Of a DNA stretch of 64,000 nt, positions 1-7,657 are shown piece by piece. The translations under genes were made by a program, and so were the position numbers. Each line of letters begins with the position of its first letter. Within the stretch, counting starts at the first letter, position 1. A model generated the notes under the pieces. That model searched no databases. It was not told the origin of the DNA and was given only the letters and a program-made list of their open reading frames with translations. Where the stretch lies: the NCBI GenBank assembly GCA_963732415.1, contig CAVSZK010000021.1, positions 62,001-126,000 of the forward strand, given 5' to 3'. The stretch comes from RPQJ01 sp963732415 (GTDB taxonomy: Bacteria > Pseudomonadota > Gammaproteobacteria > Steroidobacterales > Steroidobacteraceae).

Positions 1-250
1 GGCGCTCGAGCTGGTCGATGACGCGGGTCATGGCTCCACTGTCGTGCCGGAATTCGCGCACCAGGTCCGACGCAGTTCGCGCCAGCCCGTCGCGCACGTA
101 GATCAGCACGATCCACTGCATAAGCGTGAAGCCATGCCCGGCGAAGGCCATCTCGATCCGCTCGTGCATGGTCGTATAGACGCGGCGCAGCAGGTATCCC
201 ACGCTGTCGCGCGCCCGGTACGATGCGGGCCGATAATGCTGCTCAGGCAT
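1..250 (-). CDS. MarR family transcriptional regulator (partial, C-terminus off the window)
   Basis: The reverse strand is open from an ATG at 250 to the window edge, giving 83 codons that begin MPEQHYRPASYRARD. A helical N-terminus (about residues 10-35) is followed by a winged-helix start with 'TASDLVREFRHDSGAMTRVIDQLER', split here as TASDLVREFRHDSG then AMTRVIDQLER; this is the MarR recognition-helix pattern (typical form: selAexlgvs.gtvTrlvdrLE). MarR proteins are cytoplasmic dimers that usually repress neighbouring efflux or stress genes and their own promoter. The rest of the wing and the dimer helix are missing, so the ligand cannot be guessed. A near-perfect palindrome just upstream of the start is a candidate autoregulatory site. 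Confidence 0.8.
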   Translation of the reverse strand, partial: MPEQHYRPASYRARDSVGYLLRRVYTTMHERIEMAFAGHGFTLMQWIVLIYVRDGLARTASDLVREFRHDSGAMTRVIDQLER

Positions 251-258
251 AAGTAGCT

Positions 259-275
259 CAGGCGGTAACTGCCTG
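259..275. promoter_or_regulatory. Candidate MarR operator palindrome
   Basis: CAGGCGGTAACTGCCTG is a 17-base palindrome with one mismatched pair, ending 8 bases before the MarR start codon. Size and position fit an autoregulatory MarR operator; binding is inferred. Confidence 0.4.
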
Positions 276-287
276 GGCAGATAATGC

Positions 288-304
288 GGCGGGGCGGCCC
301 CGCC
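288..304 (-). terminator. GC hairpin between GFA and MarR genes
   Basis: GGCGGGG and CCCCGCC form a 7-bp stem with a 3-base loop about 80 bases beyond the GFA stop codon on the reverse strand. There is no real T-run, so termination is only a possibility. Confidence 0.25.
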
Positions 305-384
305 CGTCAATGCTCTGGCAGGCCTGCGGGCCAGGGCCGGGACGGGTGAGCGGAGGGGCGGGGCCGGCGGCTGCCGGGGCCCGG

Positions 385-1233
385 CTAGCGCGGCGGCATG
401 CCGGCGAACTGTGGTACCTGGTCCGTGATCCGGTCCCAGGGGGCCTTCCAGTCGATGAAGATGTGCGCCTGCACGCGCATCCCTGGGTCGTTATCGAGGG
501 AGCCGGCCGGAACGGTCGCAATGTTTCGCTCGGCAGAGACTCGCGGCACTTTGCTGCCGCAGTTGCCGCAGAACGCCGCGCCGAAAAATTGTGCGCCGGG
601 CAACTGGTAGTCCCGCACCAGATCGGCACCACGCAGCCAGCGCAGGGCATCCGCCTTGAAGAAGATGTTGGCTGCGTGCGCGGCGCTGCGCCCGAGCCGG
701 CATCGCGAGCAGTGGCAATAGAACATCCTGAGCGGCGGGCCAGAGATCGTGTATGCGACTTCGCCGCACAGGCAGCTGCCCTGCACCCCGCTGTCGTCTG
801 TCTCAACCGGTGGCCGTGCGGTTGCCTGCATGCCGAACTGCGGTGGGTATTCCTCGAACTGCGGCAGCTCGTCGGTGATTTCATGCCACGGGGCCTTCGA
901 GCCGACGAATATGTGCATGCTCGGTTCGATACCGATATCGTCTTCGAGGTTGCCGGCCGGGCAGGTCACCAAGCCGGCGGACTCGAGGGGCTCGGGCATC
1001 GCCGAACCGCAGGCCGTGCAGAACGATCGGTGGAATCCAGGAGATGAAGCGTATCGCCCGACCTTGTCTGCGCCTGCCGTGAATCGAAAACCCACGAGTG
1101 GGGCGGTGGCCCAGGTCACGAACGGCGTGCCGTGGTGCTTGCGGCACATCGAGCAGTGGCAGTGCGATGCGTTGACGAATGGACCGTCGACTTCATATCG
1201 AACGCTGCCACACAGGCATCGGCCGTGGGTCAT
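385..1233 (-). CDS. Tandem GFA-domain protein (glutathione-dependent formaldehyde-activating/CENP-V fold)
   Basis: The 282-residue product is an internal duplication of the zinc-binding GFA fold. Copy one carries CLCG at 6-9, CHCSMC at 25-30 and CTAC at 72-75; copy two carries CLCG at 154-157, CHCSRC at 173-178 and CGNC at 222-225. Both copies end with a similar HIF..KAPW..ITD..PQF segment. Family members bind zinc through these cysteines, and some were reported to help formaldehyde react with glutathione, but most have no proven activity. Its ATG overlaps the TGA of the upstream LysR gene (ATGA, 1230-1233), so the two are probably translated together. Single-domain members are usually 120-150 residues, so the doubling is the notable point. 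Role inferred: electrophile or aldehyde handling. Confidence 0.85.
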   Translation of the reverse strand: MTHGRCLCGSVRYEVDGPFVNASHCHCSMCRKHHGTPFVTWATAPLVGFRFTAGADKVGRYASSPGFHRSFCTACGSAMPEPLESAGLVTCPAGNLEDDIGIEPSMHIFVGSKAPWHEITDELPQFEEYPPQFGMQATARPPVETDDSGVQGSCLCGEVAYTISGPPLRMFYCHCSRCRLGRSAAHAANIFFKADALRWLRGADLVRDYQLPGAQFFGAAFCGNCGSKVPRVSAERNIATVPAGSLDNDPGMRVQAHIFIDWKAPWDRITDQVPQFAGMPPR

Positions 1234-2198
1234 GGCGAGGGTTCCTGTACTGAATCAAGGCGATGATCATCATCAGGCCCCGCCGGGCGTAATTGCAATC
1301 CGAGCGACTTGCAGGTCTCCGCAACGCGGTCACGCAGTATCTCGGACAACCGTCGGACGCCCGGCCCGGCCGTGTCGCGGTCCGCGTGCACCAGGTACAG
1401 CGTGACGTAGCGCTCGCCTCCCTGGGCAAGCGGCAGTGGAACGAGCCTGCCTGAGTCGAGTTCCTCGCGGATGCTTTCTTCCGGGTACCACGCATAGCCC
1501 AGGCCCATGCACGCGGCACGTATGGACGTCGCCTTGCTGGTCACCGTCCAGCGTTTTTCGTTCAGCCAGCCGCTGCTGCGGCTGCGCAGAGCGCCTGAGT
1601 CGCGCACGACCAGGTGACGGTGCTGGCGCAGGTCCTCCAGCGTCAGCGCCCGACCGGCCAGGTGCAGCGGGTGGGCAGGTGCCGCCGCACAGACGAAGCG
1701 CACCTGCATCAACGGGTCTCCCATGAATCCACCCGGGATCACGCCGCCGATCGCGATGTCGGCCCGGCCCTCGGTGAGGGCGTCCTCGGTGCCGCCAAGC
1801 ACCGATTCGACCAGTTCAATCCGAGTGTCGGGGTGTTCATCGCCGAAGGCCGCGAGGCATTCGAGCAGCAGCCAGGTGGGGAAGATGATGTCCGCGGCGA
1901 TGCGAATCTCGGGCTCCCAGCCGCGTGCGAGTTCTGCGCTCGCGCGCTCGAGCCGGCCTGCCTCGTCCAGCAGTGCGCGGCCCCGGCGGTAGAGCACTTC
2001 GCCAACCGGGGTCAGCACCGCCTTGCGACCCTGCAGTTCAAACGCCTTCACGCCGAGAACATCCTCGAGTTTCTTGATCGTGTAGGTAATCGTGGACTGC
2101 GTGCGGTGCAGGCGCGTTGACGCCTGGGCATAGCCGCCCGCTTCAACGACCGTGACGAGGGCGTTCCATTGGTCGAGAGTCGCGCGCGGAGTAGGCAT
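1230..2198 (-). CDS. LysR family transcriptional regulator
   Basis: A 322-residue protein with an N-terminal winged helix-turn-helix (residues ~4-63; 'LDQWNALVTVVEAGGYAQAS' and 'TQSTITYTIKKLEDVLG') followed by a periplasmic-binding-protein-like effector domain. The upstream in-frame ATG at 2228 would place a perfect LysR-type inverted repeat inside the coding region, so the ATG at 2198 is preferred. It is divergent from azoR and co-oriented with the GFA gene, which overlaps its stop codon. The arrangement suggests it senses an electrophile or quinone and controls the azoR-doxX-pirin operon, as YhaJ- or QhpR-like LysR proteins do for similar genes; that is inference from context. Confidence 0.88.
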   Translation of the reverse strand: MPTPRATLDQWNALVTVVEAGGYAQASTRLHRTQSTITYTIKKLEDVLGVKAFELQGRKAVLTPVGEVLYRRGRALLDEAGRLERASAELARGWEPEIRIAADIIFPTWLLLECLAAFGDEHPDTRIELVESVLGGTEDALTEGRADIAIGGVIPGGFMGDPLMQVRFVCAAAPAHPLHLAGRALTLEDLRQHRHLVVRDSGALRSRSSGWLNEKRWTVTSKATSIRAACMGLGYAWYPEESIREELDSGRLVPLPLAQGGERYVTLYLVHADRDTAGPGVRRLSEILRDRVAETCKSLGLQLRPAGPDDDHRLDSVQEPSP

Positions 2199-2200
2199 AA

Positions 2201-2215
2201 ATCGAATAAATCGAT
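2201..2215. promoter_or_regulatory. LysR-type operator (T-N11-A inverted repeat)
   Basis: ATCGA-ATAAA-TCGAT is a perfect 5+5 inverted repeat containing T-N11-A, the classical LysR box, three bases upstream of the preferred LysR start and about 100 bases upstream of azoR. The surrounding 2199-2318 gap is AT-rich compared with its neighbours and must hold both divergent promoters. Confidence 0.55.
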
Positions 2216-2318
2216 TGGTAGAGCTCAAATAATCGTCTTTTCAATTTACCACATAGATGGAAAATACACCTGCACAGCAACTGACCCGAAGCCCCCAATC
2301 TGAATTCAAGGACGCCCA

Positions 2319-2945
2319 ATGACCACCATCCTGCAGATCAACAGCAGCCTTCACGGCGAAAATGCCCAGTCGTCCCGGCTGGCAAGCGCATTCGTCCAGG
2401 CGTTCGTCGCGGCTAACGGCCCGGGCGTGCCGGTGGGCGCCGCGCAGCCGAACCTGATCGTGCGCGACCTGGCACGCGAGCCGGTGCCGCACCTGACCGC
2501 CGAGAACTTCAAGGCGTTCACCACATCGACCGCAGAGCGGACGCCCGGGCAGCAGCAGGCTGTCGAGGAGTCGGATCGACTCATTGGCGAGCTCCAGCGA
2601 GCGGACGTGATCGTGATCGGACTTCCGATGTACAACTTCGGCGTGCCATCCACGCTGAAGGCCTACTTCGATCACGTCGCACGCGCCGGCGTGACGTTTC
2701 GCTACACGACCGAGGGCCCTGAGGGCCTGCTCAAGGGCAAGAAGGCCTTCGTGTTTGCGACACGGGGCGGACGCCATGCGGGCACGCCGTCGGACATGCA
2801 GACCGCCTACGTGAAGCAGGTCCTCGGGTTCCTCGGAATCCGCGAGGTGGAGTTCGTTTATGCCGAAGGACTGGCGCTCGGCGCCGGGCATCGCGAGGCT
2901 GCAGTCGCCGACGCGCTTGCGAGGATCGAGGGGCTGGCCGCCTGA
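2319..2945 (+). CDS. azoR: FMN-dependent NADH-azoreductase
   Basis: The 208-residue flavodoxin-fold protein matches the AzoR family in length and motifs: the FMN phosphate loop near residues 9-20 (NSSLHGENAQSSRL), PMYNFG at 103-108 and RGGRH at 149-153. AzoR enzymes are cytoplasmic FMN dimers that pass two electrons from NADH to quinones and azo compounds, protecting against electrophilic quinones. AAGGA lies just upstream of the ATG. It is first in a co-directional set with a DoxX protein (70-base gap) and a pirin (overlapping), which are commonly found with quinone-reducing enzymes. The divergent LysR gene is the likely regulator. Confidence 0.92.
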   Translation: MTTILQINSSLHGENAQSSRLASAFVQAFVAANGPGVPVGAAQPNLIVRDLAREPVPHLTAENFKAFTTSTAERTPGQQQAVEESDRLIGELQRADVIVIGLPMYNFGVPSTLKAYFDHVARAGVTFRYTTEGPEGLLKGKKAFVFATRGGRHAGTPSDMQTAYVKQVLGFLGIREVEFVYAEGLALGAGHREAAVADALARIEGLAA

Positions 2946-3015
2946 TCGTGTCGGGCGCGAATACCAACCTGGCTACCGTACCTGGATTTTTATTTACTGG
3001 AACGAGGAAACGTCA

Positions 3016-3429
3016 ATGAATTCGCAGCAAAACCTCGCAGACTTCGCCGGCCGGGTATTGATCTCGGCCATCTTCCTCGCCAGTGGCCTCGGCAAGATCG
3101 CCGGTTATGCAGGCGCGCAGGGCTATATGGCCGCCATGGGCGTACCCGGCGAACTTCTGCCGCTGGTCATCGCGCTCGAGGTGGGTGGTGCGATCGCAAT
3201 CATCCTCGGGTACCGAACACGCCTGGCAGCGTTCCTGCTGGCCGGGTTCTGCGTCCTGTCCGCGCTGATATTCCATCGTGCGCTCGGAGACCAGGTGCAG
3301 TTCATCATGTTCATGAAGAACCTGGCGATTGCCGGTGGCTTCCTGTTGCTGGTTGCGCGCGGGCCCGGTGAGTGGTCGCTCGATGCGCGACGCGAGGCCC
3401 AGGCCGCGCCCGAACGGAGGCGATCATGA
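3016..3429 (+). CDS. DoxX family membrane protein
   Basis: The start is set at 3016 because GAGGAAA lies just upstream and the preceding in-frame sequence is the tail of azoR in another frame. The 137-residue product has four hydrophobic segments (about residues 10-30, 45-68, 72-92 and 98-120) and the family signature 'LISAIFLASGLGKIAGY' near the N-terminus. DoxX/YphA-type proteins sit in the inner membrane and are often cotranscribed with pirins and quinone or thiol-stress enzymes; the biochemical role of most is not settled. Its TGA overlaps the ATG of the pirin gene (ATGA at 3426-3429). Confidence 0.88.
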   Translation: MNSQQNLADFAGRVLISAIFLASGLGKIAGYAGAQGYMAAMGVPGELLPLVIALEVGGAIAIILGYRTRLAAFLLAGFCVLSALIFHRALGDQVQFIMFMKNLAIAGGFLLLVARGPGEWSLDARREAQAAPERRRS

Positions 3430-4283
3430 GCGCGCGGCGTCTGCAGTCCGTGATCGAGTCGGTGGCTGCTTCCGACGGCGCTGGAGTGAAACTCCGCCGC
3501 AGCCTCGGCAGCACGCCCTCACGCCGCTTCGATCCGTTCCTGATGCTCGATGAGTTCTTCTCGGATGATCCCGACGATTACATCGCCGGATTTCCGCCGC
3601 ACCCGCATCGCGGGTTCGAAACGGTGACCTACATGCTCGACGGACGCATGCGCCACGAGGACAGCTTTGGACACGTCGGTGAGATCGGCCCGGGCGGTGT
3701 GCAGTGGATGACCGCTGCGCGCGGCATCATCCACTCCGAGATGCCGCTGCAGGCCGAGGGACGGATGCGCGGCTTCCAGCTCTGGATCAACCTGCCGTCG
3801 CGCGAAAAGATGAAGCCGGCGGCCTACCGCGAGATCCCGCCTGGTGAGATTCCGATCGCCGTGCTGGCCGACGGGGGAGACGCACGCGTGATCGCCGGAA
3901 CACTGCGGCAGGGAACCGTGGAGGTCTCCGGTCCGATGTCCGGGCTCTCGACGGACCCGCAGTACTACGACCTTCGGCTGCCGCCGGGCGCGACGGCGAC
4001 GATTCCCACCTCGAGTGCGCACAACGTGTTCCTCTACGTGTATGAAGGCAACGCAGCGGTGGGTGACGACGCACGTGCCTTGCCGTTCCGCTCCGCGGGG
4101 CTGCTTACTGCCGGCGACGAAGTGAGGATCGTAGCCGGGACGGGCGGCGCGGGCCTGCTGCTGCTCGGGGGAAAGCCCATCGGCGAGCGGGTGGCGCAAT
4201 ACGGCCCGTTCGTGATGAACACGCCCGAGGAGATCCAGCAGGCGATCCGCGACTACCAGCAGGGCGTGCTGGCGGCCGGTTGA
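3426..4283 (+). CDS. Pirin family protein (cupin metalloprotein)
   Basis: The 285-residue two-cupin protein starts at the ATG overlapping the DoxX stop. The metal site of pirins is intact: HPH at 59-61 within FPPHPHRGFE and HSE at 103-105, equivalent to the His56, His58, His101 and Glu103 ligands of human pirin. Some bacterial pirins (YhhW) act as quercetin dioxygenases and others bind enzyme partners, so the substrate here is unknown. Position behind azoR and doxX suggests a part in quinone or flavonoid stress. The C-terminal half (about 190-280) is the degenerate second cupin. Confidence 0.9.
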   Translation: MSARRLQSVIESVAASDGAGVKLRRSLGSTPSRRFDPFLMLDEFFSDDPDDYIAGFPPHPHRGFETVTYMLDGRMRHEDSFGHVGEIGPGGVQWMTAARGIIHSEMPLQAEGRMRGFQLWINLPSREKMKPAAYREIPPGEIPIAVLADGGDARVIAGTLRQGTVEVSGPMSGLSTDPQYYDLRLPPGATATIPTSSAHNVFLYVYEGNAAVGDDARALPFRSAGLLTAGDEVRIVAGTGGAGLLLLGGKPIGERVAQYGPFVMNTPEEIQQAIRDYQQGVLAAG

Positions 4284-4417
4284 TCGTCCGCGGCGGCCTG
4301 CCACGCGCGGGTTCGAAGTCCCGCAGCGAACAGGCCGCCCTTATTGCGGTAGACCGCAATCGGTGGTCTCGCGTGATCCGTTATGCTCGGACATGGCATC
4401 GTCGCGGAGACGAAAGC

Positions 4418-4705
4418 ATGAGCCACAAGCACGAGCAGTTGCTGAGGACGATCTTCCACGACCCGATCAGCGCCAACATCCACTGGCGTGAGATCGAATC
4501 GCTGCTGAACCACGTTGGTGCGGATCTCGAGTCACTGTCCGGCGCGAGAGTCCGCGTCAAGCTGAACGGCGCGGAAGGCATCCTGCACCGTCCACACCAC
4601 GGGAACACGCTGGACAGGAGCGCAGTGCGTCACCTGCGTGAATACCTGGCGCACGCGCGCATGACGCCGTCGCAGTACGAGGCGGCGCGCGAGGCGCAGC
4701 ACTGA
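4418..4705 (+). CDS. HicA-like small protein, orphan and lacking the catalytic His motif
   Basis: The 95-residue product beginning MSHKHEQLLRTIFHDP resembles a chromosomal HicA/YcfA-like family often annotated as HicA toxin: a double-stranded-RNA-binding-like fold with 'IHWREIESLLNHVGADLES' and 'RVRVKLNG'. Classical HicA toxins need a GSH motif before the first strand; here the site reads GAR. No HicB antitoxin gene follows: downstream is a terminator and a convergent nuclease gene. I therefore read it as a housekeeping RNA-binding relative rather than a working toxin. The start was chosen at 4418 because upstream in-frame codons overlap the pirin gene and lack this family's N-terminus. Confidence 0.72.
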   Translation: MSHKHEQLLRTIFHDPISANIHWREIESLLNHVGADLESLSGARVRVKLNGAEGILHRPHHGNTLDRSAVRHLREYLAHARMTPSQYEAAREAQH

Positions 4706-4778
4706 GCGGCTGCGCCGCGGACGGTCGGCAAGTCTGCGGCGACTACCTGAACGCTGGCTGGCTTGGGCCGGAACGAAA

Positions 4779-4806
4779 GAGGGCGTCCAGTTTCCGGGAC
4801 GCCCTC
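4779..4806 (-). terminator. Intrinsic terminator of the EEP nuclease gene
   Basis: GAGGGCGTCC (4779-4788) pairs perfectly with GGACGCCCTC (4797-4806) across an 8-base loop. Read on the reverse strand the stem is followed by TTTCGTT, a modest T-run. It lies between two convergent genes and may serve both. Confidence 0.65.
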
Positions 4807-4824
4807 ATTGCGATCAGTCTTCGA

Positions 4825-6099
4825 TCAATACTGCAGCGCGGCCGCGACAGCCGCATGGTCAGATGGCCAGAGGCCGTGGCCAGGCGGCCAGGTCTTGGAC
4901 GCCGCCGTCGTACCGATCAGTCGCGCGTCGATGACTCTTTCTGGCCTAGTCAATGAAAAGACCATGTCGATCCGCTCGTAGAGTTCGGAACGACGGTTCG
5001 CGAGGTCCTCGTCCTGGCAGCACGAGAACCCGATCAGGGGCGCGCCCTGGCCGTGCTGCGCGCCGGGCCGCATGGTCCATGCATCGGTGAAGCCGGCGCC
5101 TCCGAGAGATACCGGCGCCGCGAACTGCGTGTACGGAGGCACGATCACGGGCGGCAGTCCGTAGGCCACCTGCAGTTCGTACGGAACATCGAGCAATGGA
5201 TCGTGCGGATCGGAGTTGATGTCCCCGACGACGATCAGCTTGCGGTCTGGTGGCGTGGTAGCCGTTGTCGTCGCGATCAACTGGTAGGCTTGCGCAGACT
5301 GCACGATCCTCGAGTAGGGATTGGATCCGTCCGGCTCGCGCACTTCCAGGTGCGTGTTGACGACCCGGTATTTCGAGCCGCCTACGGCGAGGTCGATACC
5401 CACGAAGCCGCGCTCAATACGTATCGGCTGTCCGCCGATGCTGGTCGTCGCTACAAAGTCGTAATTGCAGCCGTCCACGGACGGGAAGCTGCAGAACGCA
5501 TCGTAGGGCACCACCTCCGCCGCGCCCGCGAGATCCTTGCGCACCAGTATCACATCGCGGTCGATGACTGTGACGTACGCCCCGCCGGTCGGAGTCACGA
5601 TTGGTAGCGTGATGTCCAGGTTCTTGACGATCGCCTTGGCAACGTACATACCGTGGAGCGCGTCGAGCGTGCCAGTGAGATGGTCGTTGAATGCGCCGGC
5701 AATCGGGCCGAATACACAGCCGTCGCCCGGCGGAAGGTTCGGGTCACCCGGAGGTGGAGGCGTGCAAGAGAATTCGAAGACTTCCTGCAGGCCGACTACA
5801 TGTGGCCTGCGCCCGGAGATTTCCCTGGCGAGTGCCATGTAGCGCTGCTCCGGCAGGTTTGCCGCGACCGAACCGAGCGCATTAAGCAGAGCAGTATTGA
5901 ACGCTACCAGCGTAGCAGGGTCACCAGTGATGGCTGCTCCTGCCTCTACGACCGGCACGAGGTCGGCGCCGAGGTACTGGTTCTGGGTCATCACGTCGAT
6001 AAGCGGCGGTGGCGCTTTTTTCGGCGCGTGCCCCGCGCTGGCGGCGGATGCGAAGACGAGCAGCGATACGCTGAGCGACGCGAGAATGATGCGTCTCAT
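4825..6099 (-). CDS. Secreted endonuclease/exonuclease/phosphatase (EEP) family hydrolase
   Basis: The start at 6099 is preceded by GGAGGGG and opens a Sec signal peptide (MRRIILASLSVSLLVFASAASA, cleavage near residue 22). The remaining ~400 residues carry the EEP (DNase I/sphingomyelinase) motifs in order: 'TQNQYLGAD' near the mature N-terminus, 'VGLQEVFE' with the metal-binding Glu, 'NTHLEV', 'VVGDINSDPHD' with the catalytic Asp-Asn pair, and 'SDHAAVAAAL' at the end. It is therefore an extracytoplasmic metal-dependent phosphoesterase acting on nucleic acid, phospholipid or a similar phosphodiester; substrate cannot be told from sequence. Followed by a strong hairpin terminator, preceded 114 bases away by a LysR gene on the same strand. 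Confidence 0.85.
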   Translation of the reverse strand: MRRIILASLSVSLLVFASAASAGHAPKKAPPPLIDVMTQNQYLGADLVPVVEAGAAITGDPATLVAFNTALLNALGSVAANLPEQRYMALAREISGRRPHVVGLQEVFEFSCTPPPPGDPNLPPGDGCVFGPIAGAFNDHLTGTLDALHGMYVAKAIVKNLDITLPIVTPTGGAYVTVIDRDVILVRKDLAGAAEVVPYDAFCSFPSVDGCNYDFVATTSIGGQPIRIERGFVGIDLAVGGSKYRVVNTHLEVREPDGSNPYSRIVQSAQAYQLIATTTATTPPDRKLIVVGDINSDPHDPLLDVPYELQVAYGLPPVIVPPYTQFAAPVSLGGAGFTDAWTMRPGAQHGQGAPLIGFSCCQDEDLANRRSELYERIDMVFSLTRPERVIDARLIGTTAASKTWPPGHGLWPSDHAAVAAALQY

Positions 6100-6213
6100 G
6101 TGTTCCCCTCCGTGATCCCGAATAGTCGTTCTTTGCGCGGGCCATAGCACCCGCAGCATCCGGACCTTGCGCCCGGTTGCAGCGCCGCACAATCCGTAAT
6201 TGAGGTATTTGAC

Positions 6214-7179
6214 TTAATCGTCCCTGCGGGTGGGCAGCATCGATCCCGACGGCTCCGCGCCGGCCTTGAGCCAGCGCTGCACCACATCGCTGTAGCGGCG
6301 CATCAGGTCTGACGCGAAGTCGGAGAACACGCGTACCTTGGCGGACTGGTGTCCCGCCGACGGATAGACAAGCGAGATCTGCGGCCCAGGTACGATGAAG
6401 TCCTTCAAGATGAGCTTGAGCTCGCCGCGCGCAATGTATTCAGCGGCAATCAGGTCGCCGGTGCGCGCAATACCGAGTCCCGCCGCTGCGGTGATGGTCG
6501 GCGCCTCCGCCGCATTGAACAACATCGCGAAATGCAGCTTGAGACGGCGGGCGCTGTAGGGCGGCGGGAAGTTCCACTCCGGACTGCCGCCGCCGGGTTG
6601 CGAAAGGCCGAGCAGGCGATGGTTGCGCAGGTCGTCCGGCGTGGCCGGCTCGCCGTGTTGTTCGAGATAGGTCGGCGACGCGCAGGTGACGACACTGATC
6701 TGCGTGATGCGCCGCGCGACCAGGCCGCTCGTCCTGAGCCCGCCCACACGCAGCGCCACGTCCACGCGCTCGGCGACCAGGTCCGTGACACGGTCGTTGA
6801 GCCGCAAGTCGAGTTCGATGTCCGGATAACGCTTGACGAACTCGGGCAGGGCGGGCAGCAACAGATAGCGCCCGAACGATACCGGGACGTCCACGCGCAG
6901 CCGGCCCTGCGGCTTGGAGCGCGTGCCCTTGATCGTTTCCTCGGCGTCGGCAAGTTCGTCGAGGATGCGACGCGTGCGCTGCAGGTAGTCGCTGCCCTCG
7001 GCAGTAAGACTTACCTTGCGGGTGGTCCGGTTCAGCAGTCGGGCCCCGAGGTGTTTCTCGAGCGCGGCAACATGGGCGCTGGCGGCCGCGCGGGAGATGT
7101 CGAGTTCCTTCGCTGCCTGGGCGAAGGATCCTCGCTCGGCAACGCGCGTGAATACTCGGATGGCTGCCAGCTGATCCAT
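6214..7179 (-). CDS. LysR family transcriptional regulator
   Basis: A 321-residue protein with the LysR N-terminal helix-turn-helix at residues 1-60 (MDQLAAIRVFTRVAERGSF, then 'DISRAAASAHVAALEKHLGA' and 'RLLNRTTRKVSLT'), resembling the CrgA/PA-type subgroup whose effector domain begins 'LRVDVPVSFGRYLLLP'. The second half (about 90-295) is the effector-binding domain. It is divergent from two tiny membrane protein genes and followed on the same strand by the EEP nuclease. Two inverted repeats lie just upstream. Target genes are unknown. Confidence 0.88.
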   Translation of the reverse strand: MDQLAAIRVFTRVAERGSFAQAAKELDISRAAASAHVAALEKHLGARLLNRTTRKVSLTAEGSDYLQRTRRILDELADAEETIKGTRSKPQGRLRVDVPVSFGRYLLLPALPEFVKRYPDIELDLRLNDRVTDLVAERVDVALRVGGLRTSGLVARRITQISVVTCASPTYLEQHGEPATPDDLRNHRLLGLSQPGGGSPEWNFPPPYSARRLKLHFAMLFNAAEAPTITAAAGLGIARTGDLIAAEYIARGELKLILKDFIVPGPQISLVYPSAGHQSAKVRVFSDFASDLMRRYSDVVQRWLKAGAEPSGSMLPTRRDD

Positions 7180-7187
7180 GGGCAGAT

Positions 7188-7243
7188 TGTTCAGTAAATG
7201 GGAACAGACTGCAACGACTATTGCTGTTTATCAAATCAAACAG
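7188..7243. promoter_or_regulatory. Divergent control region with two inverted repeats
   Basis: TGTTC-N9-GAACA (7188-7206) and CTGTTT-N8-AAACAG (7224-7243) lie between the LysR start and the first micro-protein gene. Both have the size of LysR binding sites. The region is markedly more AT-rich than the genes. Binding is inferred. Confidence 0.4.
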
Positions 7244-7288
7244 GTGGCCTATCGTTGCTCCCGAACTCACCCGATGGAGGATCAAGCC

Positions 7289-7414
7289 ATGTTGAACCGA
7301 AACGAAATTCAGAACCGGCTGCTGCCTGGCGTTCTGGCCGCGCTCGCGGTGTCGATCCTGATGGTCTTTGCTTCGTTGATGCACGCTGTCGCCGTTCTTG
7401 CCCCCTATGCCTGA
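7289..7414 (+). CDS. Single-span membrane microprotein A
   Basis: A 41-residue ORF with TGGAGG 8 bases upstream of its ATG. Residues ~12-36 form one hydrophobic helix. The segment ALAVSILMVFASLMHAVA is closely matched by ALAVAVLVALASLVHSVA in the next small gene (11 of 18 identical), with the conserved A-S-L-x-H core. No function is known to me. The pairing, the good ribosome sites and the divergent LysR gene argue that both are expressed. They could be membrane-complex accessory peptides or stress microproteins. Confidence 0.55.
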   Translation: MLNRNEIQNRLLPGVLAALAVSILMVFASLMHAVAVLAPYA

Positions 7415-7473
7415 GTCGGTCCCGGCGTCTGCGAAAAGCGTTCCAGAATCGGCCGATATGGGACGTGGTTTCG

Positions 7474-7510
7474 TAAGCAACTGTTTTATAAGATATAAAT
7501 ACGTTGCTTA
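7474..7510. promoter_or_regulatory. AT-rich inverted repeat between the microprotein genes
   Basis: TAAGCAAC (7474-7481) and GTTGCTTA (7503-7510) are perfect inverted copies around a 21-base AT-rich centre. This may be an operator with a promoter inside it for microprotein B. A short hairpin follows at 7535-7549 whose reverse-strand reading ends in six Ts. Confidence 0.35.
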
Positions 7511-7657
7511 AATGTGACGGACTTCAAGAAAAAATGCTGCGGCGCAGCACACATCAGGATATGATGATGCCGTCCGAAATTGACTGAGGCGGCGCCCGGC
7601 GGGCTGCCAATCAAGCCTCCCGCCGATCGAAGCCTCCCGTCACCAAGTGGAGGCATC

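Noticed and set aside
4305..4330. tRNA T-arm-like sequence GCGGGTTCGAAGTCCCGC
   Set aside because: The loop is 8 bases rather than 7 and no acceptor, D or anticodon arms fit upstream because the pirin gene ends at 4283.
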